Assembly: GCA_964548365.1 (NCBI GenBank)
Contig: CAZJRD010000001.1
Coordinates: 117,169 to 181,168 of the forward strand
Direction of reading: 5' to 3'
DNA length: 64,000 nt
Source: B46-G9 sp964548365
GTDB lineage: Bacteria > Desulfobacterota > DSM-4660 > Desulfatiglandales > Desulfatiglandaceae
Shown: positions 44,424-53,449 of the stretch, one piece after another
How positions within the stretch are numbered: position 1 is the first letter of the stretch
How the letters are laid out: each line of letters begins with the position of its first letter
Position numbers and translations under genes: made by a program
Notes under the pieces: model-generated
Told to the model about the DNA's origin: nothing
Database searches by the model: none
The model's input: only the letters and a program-made list of their open reading frames with translations

Positions 44424-45136
44424 AAAAAGGCGACACAAAAGAAAAGCGACTTATGGAGCTGAAAGGCGTTACCAAGATCTATGGCAGCGGGCGCGCATCC
44501 ATGCAGGCCCTCCGGGGTATTGACCTGCGTATCGGGGAAGGCGATTTCGTGGCAGTGATGGGAGCCAGCGGTTCGGGGAAATCCACCTGCCTGAATATCC
44601 TGGGGTGCCTGGATACACCCACATCTGGATCCTACTTATTCAGGGGTGTCGACGTGGGCACCCTCAGCCGGAACAGGCGTGCGCTCCTGCGCAGGTACTT
44701 CCTCGGTTTTGTGTTTCAGGGCTACAATCTCCTCGACCGCACGTCGGCCCTTGAAAATGTCGAACTCCCCTTGATCTATCGGGGTGTGCATGCTCGGAAA
44801 AGACGCGCAAAAGCGCGCGCGGCACTTGCGGCAGTCGGGCTGAACGATTGGGAACACCACACCCCTGCCGAGCTTTCGGGCGGCCAGCAGCAGCGGGTAG
44901 CCATCGCCCGAGCCATCGTCACCGATCCGGCGGTCCTCCTGGCCGACGAACCCACCGGAAATCTGGATACCGCCCGGAGTCTTGAGATCATGGATGTCCT
45001 CTCCCTCCTGAACCGGGAACGGGGGTTGACTATCGTCATGGTCACCCACGAGCAGGACATGGCAGATTATGCAAAATCGAGAGTCCGTTTTAAGGACGGA
45101 CTTATTGCAGACCACGAACCGAAAGGAGCAGAATGA
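44420..45136 (+). CDS. MacB-type ABC transporter ATPase
   Basis: This 238-aa ATPase has Walker A GASGSGKST, Q-loop FVFQGYNL, signature LSGGQQQRVAIARAI, Walker B VLLADEPTGNLD and the switch His in VTHEQDM. It is of the LolD/MacB-N type that works with a four-helix permease. Its ATG overlaps the MacA stop (ATGA), and its stop overlaps the permease start. In E. coli MacB the ATPase and permease are one polypeptide; here they are separate genes. Confidence 0.93.
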   Translation: MKKGDTKEKRLMELKGVTKIYGSGRASMQALRGIDLRIGEGDFVAVMGASGSGKSTCLNILGCLDTPTSGSYLFRGVDVGTLSRNRRALLRRYFLGFVFQGYNLLDRTSALENVELPLIYRGVHARKRRAKARAALAAVGLNDWEHHTPAELSGGQQQRVAIARAIVTDPAVLLADEPTGNLDTARSLEIMDVLSLLNRERGLTIVMVTHEQDMADYAKSRVRFKDGLIADHEPKGAE

Positions 45137-46347
45137 TGCTCTTAAATGCCTTTTTGCTGGCTCTGCGGGAGATTCGCCGGAATATCATGCGTTCGTCTCT
45201 GACCTCGCTCGGGATCATTATCGGGGTCGCTGCCGTGATCACCATGGTCACCCTGGGGAATGGCGCGACAGAAAAGGTAAAGACACAGATCGGCAGCCTC
45301 GGGACCAATCTCCTTCAAATAAGACCCGGGCAGGGTTTTCACGGCCCCGGCGGTATTCGCGAAGAGGCAACTCCCTTTGACGTGGAAGACGCGGATGCTA
45401 TTGAAAGGGAACTTTCGGGAATCGAAGCGGTTGCCCCTACAGCAGGGGATGTGACCCAGGCAATTTACGGCAACCGGAACTGGTCCACCATGATCACGGC
45501 CAGTACCAACGGCTTTATGGAGGTCCGGGACTGGCCCGTGGAGAAGGGACGGCAATTTACGAACCGTGACCTCCGCGCAGGTGCGGCGGTTTGCATCCTG
45601 GGCAACACGGTCTCCAGGGAACTTTTTGGGAGCGGAGACCCTTTAGGAGTGACTATCCGTTTAAAAAAACTGGCCTTTCGAGTGATCGGGGTGCTCAAGG
45701 AAAAAGGACAATCCACCTTCGGCCGAGATCAGGATGACTTCATACTCATTCCGCTTCGCACATTTCAGCGTCGCATTGCGGGGAACACGGACGTCACCAG
45801 TATCTTTGTCTCTGTTCGTGATGGATATTCCATTGACCGGGCAAAACAGGATATAGAAACGCTGATGCGGGAGCGTCGCCGTATCTCTCAAGGAAAGGAA
45901 AAGGATTTTCACGTCAGGGACATGCGGGAAATAGCGGATGTCCTGTCCGGGACCACAAAAGTGCTCACCTCACTGCTCGGCGCGGTTGCAGCCGTGAGCC
46001 TCCTTGTCGGCGGCATAGGCATCATGAACATCATGCTGGTCTCCGTGACCGAACGAACGCGGGAGATAGGCACCAGACTGGCCATCGGGGCGCTGGAGCG
46101 TGAAGTACTCCTGCAGTTCCTGGTTGAGGCCGTGGTCCTTTCCTCATTGGGGGGAGTTATTGGTATTATCCTCGCCATAAGTGCGTCCGCCTGGCTTGCC
46201 GGCATCCTGTTGGTCCCGTTCGTCTTTGACCCGGATATTGTTATTCTCGCGTTCGCTTTTTCGGTTGCAGTGGGCGTATGCTTCGGCTATTTTCCGGCTC
46301 GCAAGGCCGCCCGGATGGACCCCATAGAGGCATTGCGACATGAATAG
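45133..46347 (+). CDS. MacB-type ABC transporter permease
   Basis: This 404-aa permease has one N-terminal helix (LTSLGIIIGVAAVITMVTLG), a large periplasmic domain (about 45-280) and three C-terminal helices with VGGIGIMNIMLVSVTERTREIGTR, the hallmark of the FtsX/MacB family. It is the membrane half of the MacAB pump and overlaps the ATPase gene by 4 bp (ATGA). It couples ATP hydrolysis to extrusion of substrates through the MacA adaptor and the OMF. The operon ends here, followed by a MITE-like element. Confidence 0.93.
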   Translation: MMLLNAFLLALREIRRNIMRSSLTSLGIIIGVAAVITMVTLGNGATEKVKTQIGSLGTNLLQIRPGQGFHGPGGIREEATPFDVEDADAIERELSGIEAVAPTAGDVTQAIYGNRNWSTMITASTNGFMEVRDWPVEKGRQFTNRDLRAGAAVCILGNTVSRELFGSGDPLGVTIRLKKLAFRVIGVLKEKGQSTFGRDQDDFILIPLRTFQRRIAGNTDVTSIFVSVRDGYSIDRAKQDIETLMRERRRISQGKEKDFHVRDMREIADVLSGTTKVLTSLLGAVAAVSLLVGGIGIMNIMLVSVTERTREIGTRLAIGALEREVLLQFLVEAVVLSSLGGVIGIILAISASAWLAGILLVPFVFDPDIVILAFAFSVAVGVCFGYFPARKAARMDPIEALRHE

Positions 46348-46371
46348 ATGAGATGACCGTGAAGCCTCTAA

Positions 46372-46556
46372 CCCGGGTTTCTCAACGATTTTCGTCGCGA
46401 GATGGTGGAGAGTCCCACGAATACAAGGAGCGTGCAGGAAAATGGCCGCAGGCATACGTGCAGTATGTTGAGGTCATTTTTCAAGCGCAACGAAGTGGGC
46501 ATCGGGCTATCCGCCATCGTAGTCCCGCGTTTTGCGGGATTGGTGAGAGATCCGGG
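46372..46556 (+). mobile_element. MITE-like element, copy B
   Basis: This 185-bp element is bounded by CCCGGGTTTCTCAACGAT and, reverse-complemented at the other end, CCCGGATCTCTCACCAAT; the flanking TAA on each side extends the match to about 21 bp. A possible TA target duplication cannot be proved. It lies between the macB permease and the DHA2 exporter gene. Copy A lies at 35926-36112 in opposite orientation. Confidence 0.75.
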
Positions 46557-46599
46557 TTAAGGTTCTGTTTCGCCCGGTATGGAGACCAGGAGTACGAGT

Positions 46600-48018
46600 A
46601 TGACTGCAGTTGTTCACGATGAAAACATTGGCGCCTCCAAATGGATGATCCTTGGAGCTGTGATGACAGGAGTTATCATGGGGCCCATCGACGGAAGCAT
46701 CGTCAACGTGGTGCTTCCCTCCATCAGCAGCTACTTCCACACGGATTATTCCGTGGCCCAGTGGGTACCGGCCATTTACCTGTTGGCCATCTGCTCCTTC
46801 ATTCTCGTATACGGCCGACTTGGAGATATGCTCGGGTACAAGAAGATATTTCTTACCGGGCTTATCTGTTTCGCCGGGGCATCGCTCCTGTGCGGCTTTT
46901 CAACGAGCATCTGGATGTTAATCGTGTTCCGGGCGATTCAGGGCTTGACCGTCGCAATGCAGATGGCTATTGGGCTGGCCATTGTCACGGTGGCGTTTCC
47001 CCCGAATGAGCGGGGCAAGGCTATTGGCATCTATGCCACCGCCATTGCCCTCGGGTTGATGGTGGGGCCCGTACTCGGCGGGATCATAGCCCAGTACATG
47101 AGCTGGCGATTTGTGTTCTATATCAATGCCCCGATCGCCGTCATCTCCCTGGTATGGGGGTATCGGGTGATCCCCCCGGGGAAAAGAAAACCGGGACAGC
47201 AACTCGATATCTGGGGCGCTGTGTTGGCATTTGTTTTTCTTTTCAGCATCCTGCTCTATGCCAACCGCGGCAAGAACTGGGGGTGGTTTTCCCCTAGGTG
47301 CGTTACCTTGCTGGGAATCGCCGTGGTGTTCGGAGGACTCTTTTTTCATGTGGAACGGAAATCAGCGCAACCCATGATTGATCTCTCTATTTTCAAAAAC
47401 CGGCGCTTCAGCTTTGCCTGCCTTAGCTCATTAATAAACTTCATGGCCCTCTATATGGTGATCTTTTTGACTCCGTGGTACCTCTCCGATGCCCTGCACC
47501 ACGATGTGTTGGCAGTCGGGCTGGTCATGACAGCCTTCCCGCTCGCAACCTTTTTCATCGGCCCATTGAGTGGCAGCCTTTCAGACCGCATCGGATTTCG
47601 AGGGCTGGCCTTTGTCGGAATGTCCATTCACGCTATTGGGGTGCTCCTTCTCAGCCATTTGGATGGTAGCGCCTCCAGTCTCGATGTGAGTTGGCGACTG
47701 GCCGTCTGCGGTCTGGGGGCCGGGATGTTCCAGAGTCCGGTCAACAGTGCGGTCATGGGAAGTGCGCCTCGGCATTTTCGCGGCATCGCCTCAAGCATCC
47801 TGGCCGTGACGCGGAACACGGGAATGGCGTTCGGCATCGCCGTCGCAGGCGCCATCGTATACAGCCTGGCTCCTTTTACCACATCCGGGCACGCCGGGCC
47901 GTTCATAGGCGGGGAACTTCCCATTTTTCTGAATGGATTGCACTGGGCGTATCTTACGGGGGCCGGCCTCTCTGTGCTTTCCGCGTTTACCGTCCTTTTC
48001 GCCTGGGGGAACAATTGA
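46600..48018 (+). CDS. MFS exporter, DHA2 (EmrB/QacA) type with 14 helices
   Basis: This 472-aa exporter has the DHA2 signatures: MGPIDGSIVNVVLPSISSYF (motif D1-like), LVYGRLGDMLGYKKIFLTG (motif A), GLMVGPVLGGIIAQYMSWR (motif C) and FYINAPIAV. About 14 hydrophobic helices are seen. It probably exports drugs or metabolites by proton antiport. CAGGAG precedes the ATG at 46600; an in-frame ATG at 46579 has none. It follows the MITE-like element and may have its own promoter, so it need not be in the macAB transcript. Confidence 0.9.
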   Translation: MTAVVHDENIGASKWMILGAVMTGVIMGPIDGSIVNVVLPSISSYFHTDYSVAQWVPAIYLLAICSFILVYGRLGDMLGYKKIFLTGLICFAGASLLCGFSTSIWMLIVFRAIQGLTVAMQMAIGLAIVTVAFPPNERGKAIGIYATAIALGLMVGPVLGGIIAQYMSWRFVFYINAPIAVISLVWGYRVIPPGKRKPGQQLDIWGAVLAFVFLFSILLYANRGKNWGWFSPRCVTLLGIAVVFGGLFFHVERKSAQPMIDLSIFKNRRFSFACLSSLINFMALYMVIFLTPWYLSDALHHDVLAVGLVMTAFPLATFFIGPLSGSLSDRIGFRGLAFVGMSIHAIGVLLLSHLDGSASSLDVSWRLAVCGLGAGMFQSPVNSAVMGSAPRHFRGIASSILAVTRNTGMAFGIAVAGAIVYSLAPFTTSGHAGPFIGGELPIFLNGLHWAYLTGAGLSVLSAFTVLFAWGNN

Positions 48019-48128
48019 CAATGCCCGGTTTTCAATTGTCTTGGGTCAGCATCAGGAATATCCTGCTCCTGCGGAGTGATATGAGTTCTGATATCCAATA
48101 GGGTGCTTCCATTCAAGGGATTGGAGAT

Positions 48129-49562
48129 ATGAAAGACTCAAAAGAACTGGTCGCTCAACTTCACAACCTGTTCAATCCAAAATCAGTAGCCATCGTGGGA
48201 CTTCCCCGGGGCATGAAGATGGGAAAGTTTTTTCTCATGGCGCTCAAAGATCAGGACTATGCCGGTGACATTTACCCGGTTCACCAGGAGGCGGAGGAAA
48301 TTGACGGCCTCAAGGCCTATCCAAGCGTATCAGCCATCCCAGGTCCGGTTGACCTGGCGATTATTCTGGTCCCTCATTACAGTGCACTTCCTGTCGTCAA
48401 AGACTGTTCGGCCAAGGGCGTAAAGGGAGCAATACTTTTTACCGCCGGGTACAGCGAGACCGGAACCGGTGAAGGGAAAGCGCTCGAAGAGGAACTTGCT
48501 TCTGTTGCCCGTAGCTCCGGGATGCGGCTTTTCGGCCCGAACTGCATGGGGCTTTATTGTCCAAAAAGTGGCCTTTCCTTTTTCCCTGAACTTTCAAAAA
48601 AGCCGGGACCCGTGGCATTTATTTCGCATAGTGGTTCCCTTGCGAATATCATTTCCCGCATAGGGCCGCAAAAGGGGATCTATTTCAGTAAGGCCGCGAG
48701 TCTGGGCAATGAATGCGATTTGACTGCTGCCGACTTGCTTTCGTACCTCGGAGATGACCAGGAGACGGGTGTTATTGGAGCATATTTGGAAGGTATCAAG
48801 AATGGCCCTTATTTTTTGGATGCCCTTAAAAGCGCTTCCAGGAAAAAGCCGGTGGTCCTTTGGAAGGTGGGGCTGACCCCGGAAGGAGGTAGAGCTGCAT
48901 CTTCTCATACGGGGGCCTTAGCAGGCTCACGCGACATATGGAACGGTGTGGTTCAGCAGGCAAGGGCCATCCCTGTAAAGGGTTTTGATGTCCTGTTGGA
49001 TACCTTGATGGGATTTTCTTTCTTACCGTCTCATTTAGGCGACCGGATGGCCATTCTTTCGGGTCCCGGTGGCCTGGCGGTTGCTGCTGCAGAGGCCTGT
49101 GGGGATGCAGAGCTGAGACTCGCTGAGATATCTCCCAGGACCCAGACCACGTTAGCTGAATTTATTCCTCCAACAGGGACAAGCCTTCGAAACCCGATAG
49201 ATGTAGGGCTCTCGGCCTCCCTGGACATCCAGATTTACATTCGTGCGGTCAAGGTGCTGGCAGCAGACCCGGGGATAGACGCAATATTGGTCGCGGGTCG
49301 GGGAATGACCCCGGATTCTCATAAGCTGTATACCGAGGGGTTGATCCAGGCGCAAAGGGAGTCCGCCAAGCCTGTTTGTGTTGTAAATATCCCTGGATTT
49401 GAGACGGATTTTTCCGTGGATCTCTGTCAGGCCGGTGTCCCGTTCTTCGAAACCGTGGAAAGGGCCGTGACGGTCTACGCCCAGGTTCGTCGATACCAGA
49501 TCTGGAGAAACCAGATGGGGCCCTATCCATGCCGCAGCACAAGCGAAAAACGTCGTCATTGA
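48129..49562 (+). CDS. ADP-forming acyl-CoA ligase alpha-type protein, paralogue 3
   Basis: This 477-aa protein has the CoA-binding/ligase layout: SVAIVGLPRGMKMGKFFL, GPNCMGLYCPKSGLSFFP, AFISHSGSLANIISRIG, the phospho-His motif AASSHTGALAGSRDIWNGV and AILSGPGGLAVAAAE. It is a third member of the alpha type seen at 21941 and 23332, but no ATP-grasp gene is next to it, so it needs a beta subunit from elsewhere (for example 24779) or is a non-catalytic relative. GGAGAT directly precedes the ATG. The next gene is convergent, so it is a single-gene unit. Confidence 0.85.
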   Translation: MKDSKELVAQLHNLFNPKSVAIVGLPRGMKMGKFFLMALKDQDYAGDIYPVHQEAEEIDGLKAYPSVSAIPGPVDLAIILVPHYSALPVVKDCSAKGVKGAILFTAGYSETGTGEGKALEEELASVARSSGMRLFGPNCMGLYCPKSGLSFFPELSKKPGPVAFISHSGSLANIISRIGPQKGIYFSKAASLGNECDLTAADLLSYLGDDQETGVIGAYLEGIKNGPYFLDALKSASRKKPVVLWKVGLTPEGGRAASSHTGALAGSRDIWNGVVQQARAIPVKGFDVLLDTLMGFSFLPSHLGDRMAILSGPGGLAVAAAEACGDAELRLAEISPRTQTTLAEFIPPTGTSLRNPIDVGLSASLDIQIYIRAVKVLAADPGIDAILVAGRGMTPDSHKLYTEGLIQAQRESAKPVCVVNIPGFETDFSVDLCQAGVPFFETVERAVTVYAQVRRYQIWRNQMGPYPCRSTSEKRRH

Positions 49563-49590
49563 GAGGCTCACAAGAAAAAGCCCAATACCA

Positions 49591-51003
49591 TCAACTTGCT
49601 GATCTCTCATGGAAACCAAATAACAACCTTATTCTTGAAAACCATAGGGAAGGATGCTTCAGTCTGCGCATGGCCCTTCTTGCGTTGCCAAGTCTGATTT
49701 CATCCAGACGGTTCTCTCCGTAAATCTCTTCGTTGAAGGCATCAATGATCACTGCGAACTCCGGTTCAAGCCGGGGAAGCTCCCCTTTCATTCGATTGCC
49801 GTATTCCTTTGGCGTTTCATGGGGAAGGCGGGTGAGGCTGCTTCTTCTTCCCCATCTTTGGAAAGCAGCATAGATCTCACCTGCACTCTTGTGGGACCGA
49901 AACGCCAGGGCCGTAGCTTTCAAGATGAAAACAAAAAAGTCCAATTTTCTCCTAAGCCAGGCCAGGAGCGGATCCGAGTTCCACTCGACCTTCCGTCCGG
50001 TCGAAGTTCTGGACAGAAGCCATCTGCAAAGATACCAGAACGACAAAACCAGAATCGAAAGGGCCGCAAGGGCAAGCAGTATCCCAAGCCCCCAGGCAGC
50101 CGCCATCATAACCCTCTCGGCCCATCCGCCCTCCCCAACCGGCGCGTCCGGGGTGCGGGTCTGGGGGGAAACTCCCGCATTCCCGTTCCGGAAATTCCTC
50201 GGTCGAAACAGGAATTGAAGGATCCCCATGAGGATCGGGCCGAGGGGAGCGGAAACGGCCTTCATTCCCACATAACCTATTTCCGCGGCCCTGGTCAAAT
50301 AGGGCAGAAAGAAAAGGATGAGCCCCGTTCCAAAAGCAAGTACCACCAGTGAAAACCCTAAGATTGTTCCCACTGCATGGTAACCGGAGACAAATGACCG
50401 CTCTGCGCCGCTATCGTTCCTCGCAAGGCCAATGGCGAGAAGGCTGAACAGGAAAAAGGGTATCACCATGCCCTGGACCATGGGGCCACCCATGACCACG
50501 CCTCCTTTTGCTTCAATAATAAAATGAACAAAAAAGAGGGCAAAAAAGGCGGCTATCCCAAGATCAAAACGGGTGCAGACGGTCAAGTGATCCGTTGGTT
50601 TTGCAGCAAGCCGTGCCCCCCTTGCATACATGAAAACGGAACAAAAGAGGATGAAGAGGATAGAAAGCCAACCAATGAAATCAGGATTGCTGTGAAAAAG
50701 ATCCTTTAACCATTGGAGCTGAAAAAAGGGATGGGATCCGTAGAGGAAATGGTGGAGTGCCCCAAATGCTCCCGGAAGCAGACCTCCGGCATGGATCGTG
50801 AGCAACGTCAGGATCCTCCAACCCCGGCCTTTGGAAATGACGGTAAGCGCTGCTGCCAGAAAGAAGGGGATCATTACCTCCGGAAGAGGAAAAGGCTTCT
50901 TGAAGAAGGCACCTGTAAGAAAGGCGGCCCAGGCGTAAATCCAGCAGAGCTCCATGCAACCACTTAACAGGAGCAAGAGCAGTCTATCCCTGCGCGTGTT
51001 CAT
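49591..51003 (-). CDS. Membrane protein with C-terminal DUF4129-like region
   Basis: This 470-aa protein has about six to eight hydrophobic helices (for example LLLLLLSGCMELCWIYAWAA and VIPFFLFSLLAIGLA), a last helix near 310-335, and a soluble C-terminus with SAGEIYAAFQRWGRRSSLTRLPHETPKEYGNRM that matches DUF4129. That domain often ends transglutaminase-like membrane proteins in MoxR/DUF58 operons, but here no transglutaminase core (Cys/His/Asp) is visible. Its ATG overlaps the DUF58 stop (51000-51003). Function is unknown, probably membrane-linked complex assembly with MoxR. Confidence 0.8.
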   Translation of the reverse strand: MNTRRDRLLLLLLSGCMELCWIYAWAAFLTGAFFKKPFPLPEVMIPFFLAAALTVISKGRGWRILTLLTIHAGGLLPGAFGALHHFLYGSHPFFQLQWLKDLFHSNPDFIGWLSILFILFCSVFMYARGARLAAKPTDHLTVCTRFDLGIAAFFALFFVHFIIEAKGGVVMGGPMVQGMVIPFFLFSLLAIGLARNDSGAERSFVSGYHAVGTILGFSLVVLAFGTGLILFFLPYLTRAAEIGYVGMKAVSAPLGPILMGILQFLFRPRNFRNGNAGVSPQTRTPDAPVGEGGWAERVMMAAAWGLGILLALAALSILVLSFWYLCRWLLSRTSTGRKVEWNSDPLLAWLRRKLDFFVFILKATALAFRSHKSAGEIYAAFQRWGRRSSLTRLPHETPKEYGNRMKGELPRLEPEFAVIIDAFNEEIYGENRLDEIRLGNARRAMRRLKHPSLWFSRIRLLFGFHERSAS

Positions 51004-52211
51004 GGCGCTTCACCACCTTTGGCCACTATCTCACTAAGATGAAGCTGTTTGAGAAGAGGGTTTCTTGCGTCTCCGGATGCAGTCGGGGCCCTCCCGCTGA
51101 TAACGCGCAGGACAGGGATCCTTCTCCTCCTGAAAAATTCAATCACAACGGGGCTTGCTGCGGCATCACTGCCGTAGATGAAATAGAGGCAGCTGGTACC
51201 CCAGGTCATCTTGAGACCACGCTCGAGGGTCTCCACCAGATCCCGCTCCGGACTGTTTTCAATCCTCGCAAGGGTTTCAAGGATTGCTGCAGTTTGTCCG
51301 CTCCTTCTTGCCACAGGGATGACGGACAATCCCTCTCCCTTCAACTGCGCGTCTGTCACCAAACCTGCGGCGCATCCTTTCTTCTCAAGATGAACGGCAA
51401 TGGATGCAGCCGCTTCAATGGCCTCCTCAAGCTCCTCTGCAGCTTGACTCTCCGAAAAGCCTTTTACTTCAAACACCAAGAGAACCTTTTCCTGTTCCGA
51501 GGGCTCAAAAAGCTTTTCCTGCAAAAGGTTGTGCCTTGCGCTTGCCTTCCAGTGGATGTACCTCGCCGGTTGCCATGATTGATATTCCCTGGTCCCGAGA
51601 AGGTACACCGGGTCCTGGAGAGGATTCTTCTCTCCCGCCTTCCCGAATATGTCTCTGCGTGGGATGGTGACATCCTTGAGCGTGTGAATCCTTGGGTATA
51701 CAATGAGATCAAGTTTCTGTTGCTGGCCGATTTCCCTTGGGAAAAACCCAAGAAGATCGGAAACCTTGAGAGAAAACCCACCAAGGGAATATACTCCCCT
51801 CTTCTGGGCCATAAGTTCCCATCTCAAAGAAACCCGCTCATGCCAGAGGAGACCGGTCTCTCGGGAGACAGGTTCATCCTGTCTGAAGAAAAACTCTTTG
51901 CCTGTACCTGCGATCGTTACACAAAGCCACACAGGCAGGAATTTACCGTTTACGGCTTCGACCCTTAAGAGGAGTATTTCCCCGGGGAATACGCGCGACT
52001 TATCCAGACCGGAAACGCATGTTACGGCCCTGAGGCTGAATCGGCTCCAAAGCCTGGCCCCGCTTACCACCACCAAGACAATGATCGCCAGAAGGGCCAG
52101 CGAATTCTGACCATTGAGAAGGGCAACAAAGAGGGCCGATGCCACCATGAAGCGCATCAGCGGCACCGAGAAAATGGTAGGCTCCCTTGTTTCCTGAAAC
52201 TTTTGATTCAT
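51000..52211 (-). CDS. DUF58-domain protein
   Basis: This 403-aa protein has two N-terminal hydrophobic segments (FMVASALFVALLNGQNSLALLAIIVLVVVSG), a beta-rich middle and the DUF58 motif YQSWQPARYIHWKASARHNLLQEKLFEP near 220, followed by a vWA-like part (KVLLVFEVKGF). Such proteins are partners of MoxR AAA ATPases. It starts 4 bp after the MoxR stop and its end overlaps the next gene, so the three genes form one operon. Confidence 0.9.
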   Translation of the reverse strand: MNQKFQETREPTIFSVPLMRFMVASALFVALLNGQNSLALLAIIVLVVVSGARLWSRFSLRAVTCVSGLDKSRVFPGEILLLRVEAVNGKFLPVWLCVTIAGTGKEFFFRQDEPVSRETGLLWHERVSLRWELMAQKRGVYSLGGFSLKVSDLLGFFPREIGQQQKLDLIVYPRIHTLKDVTIPRRDIFGKAGEKNPLQDPVYLLGTREYQSWQPARYIHWKASARHNLLQEKLFEPSEQEKVLLVFEVKGFSESQAAEELEEAIEAAASIAVHLEKKGCAAGLVTDAQLKGEGLSVIPVARRSGQTAAILETLARIENSPERDLVETLERGLKMTWGTSCLYFIYGSDAAASPVVIEFFRRRRIPVLRVISGRAPTASGDARNPLLKQLHLSEIVAKGGEAP

Positions 52212-52215
52212 ACGT

Positions 52216-53154
52216 TTACATTAAGGGCGAGGGCACCGGGACCTGGTCAATCAGCTCCTTCAAAAAAGCCTCCGGCGTCAAACCCCTTAATCTTTCCTGA
52301 TCTTTAAGGATCATTCGATGGGCCATAACGGCCGGAGCAAGATGCTTGATGTCGTCCGGCAGCACATAGGATCTTCCATGCAAGGCAGCCAGGGCCTGGC
52401 CGGCCCTCATGAGTCCGAGGGATCCCCTGGGGCTTACTCCAAAGCGGACCTTCTCGTGGGAGCGGGTGGCACCTGCGATTGCCGAGATGTATTCCATCAC
52501 CGGTCTCGAGACAAGAATATCTTTTCTCGACTCCTGCAATTGAGCGATTTCCTCGGGCTTCACCACCGGCTTCAGCTCAAGAAGTGGGTCCATTTTCTGG
52601 AAGCGCTTCATGATGGTTATTTCTTCATCCCCTTCCGGATAGCCAAGATGAATCCGCAGGAGAAATCTATCAAGCTGCGCCTCAGGCAGGGGAAAGGTTC
52701 CCTCGAGCTCTATGGGATTCTGGGTTGCTATGACGAAAAAAGGCCGAGGAAGGAGATAGGTTTGACCGTCAACGGTCACCTGCCTCTCCTCCATGCTCTC
52801 CAGGAGGCTTGATTGGGTCCGGGGAATTGTGCGATTTATCTCGTCGGCCAGAAGCACATTTGTCATTACAGGTCCCGGCTGGAAATGGAATTGACCGGTT
52901 TTCTGGCTGTAGATGTTAAATCCGGTAATGTCAGCCGGCAAAAGATCGGGAGTAAACTGGACCCTCTTGAATGATCCGCCTATGGTTTGGGCAAGGGACT
53001 TCGCGATCAGGGTTTTCCCCAGCCCCGGGACGTCTTCGATCAGCACATGGCCGTCAGCAAGGAGCGCCACCATGAGTAATTCCAGCGCTTCAGCCTTCCC
53101 TACCACGACCCCTGACACATTATCCATGATCTTTCTGCACAGGCCAAAATCCAT
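52216..53154 (-). CDS. MoxR-family AAA ATPase
   Basis: This 312-aa AAA ATPase starts MDFGLCRKIMDNVSGVVVGK and has Walker A LIEDVPGLGKTLIAKSLAQ, Walker B VLLADEINRTIPRTQSSLLE, MEERQVTVDG, and the sensor/arginine region VIATQNPIELEGTFPLPEAQLDRF. MoxR proteins act as chaperones that load metals or cofactors or activate vWA partners. The ATG at 53154 has GGAG before it; the frame is open for 66 more codons upstream without any family similarity. It heads the MoxR - DUF58 - DUF4129 operon. Confidence 0.93.
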   Translation of the reverse strand: MDFGLCRKIMDNVSGVVVGKAEALELLMVALLADGHVLIEDVPGLGKTLIAKSLAQTIGGSFKRVQFTPDLLPADITGFNIYSQKTGQFHFQPGPVMTNVLLADEINRTIPRTQSSLLESMEERQVTVDGQTYLLPRPFFVIATQNPIELEGTFPLPEAQLDRFLLRIHLGYPEGDEEITIMKRFQKMDPLLELKPVVKPEEIAQLQESRKDILVSRPVMEYISAIAGATRSHEKVRFGVSPRGSLGLMRAGQALAALHGRSYVLPDDIKHLAPAVMAHRMILKDQERLRGLTPEAFLKELIDQVPVPSPLM

Positions 53155-53449
53155 CACCAACACTCCGTTAACTGTAAAAGGTTCCCCCAAAGGCCTCCAT
53201 GGCCATCTCTTTGATCGGTGCGTCCTGAGCCCCTCTTTTCTGCCAGCAACACGATCCTCGCAGTTGATACCGGTGCCTGTCATGATTGACAGGCGGACGT
53301 TCGTGAACACATTCGCGGCAATAGGGATGAGGCTGTATTTGTGGCGCTGCATGAAAAAATGAAATTCGAAACGTGCACAGATTAAGAGGGTGCCGGGTTC
53401 CCAATGGCTGGGATAATCAGATCAAGAATGAGCCTGGTTCGGCTGTGGT
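53155..53449. other. Upstream region of the moxR operon
   Basis: No gene is seen in these 295 bp. The open frame continuing upstream from moxR has no family similarity and is probably non-coding. Confidence 0.5.
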
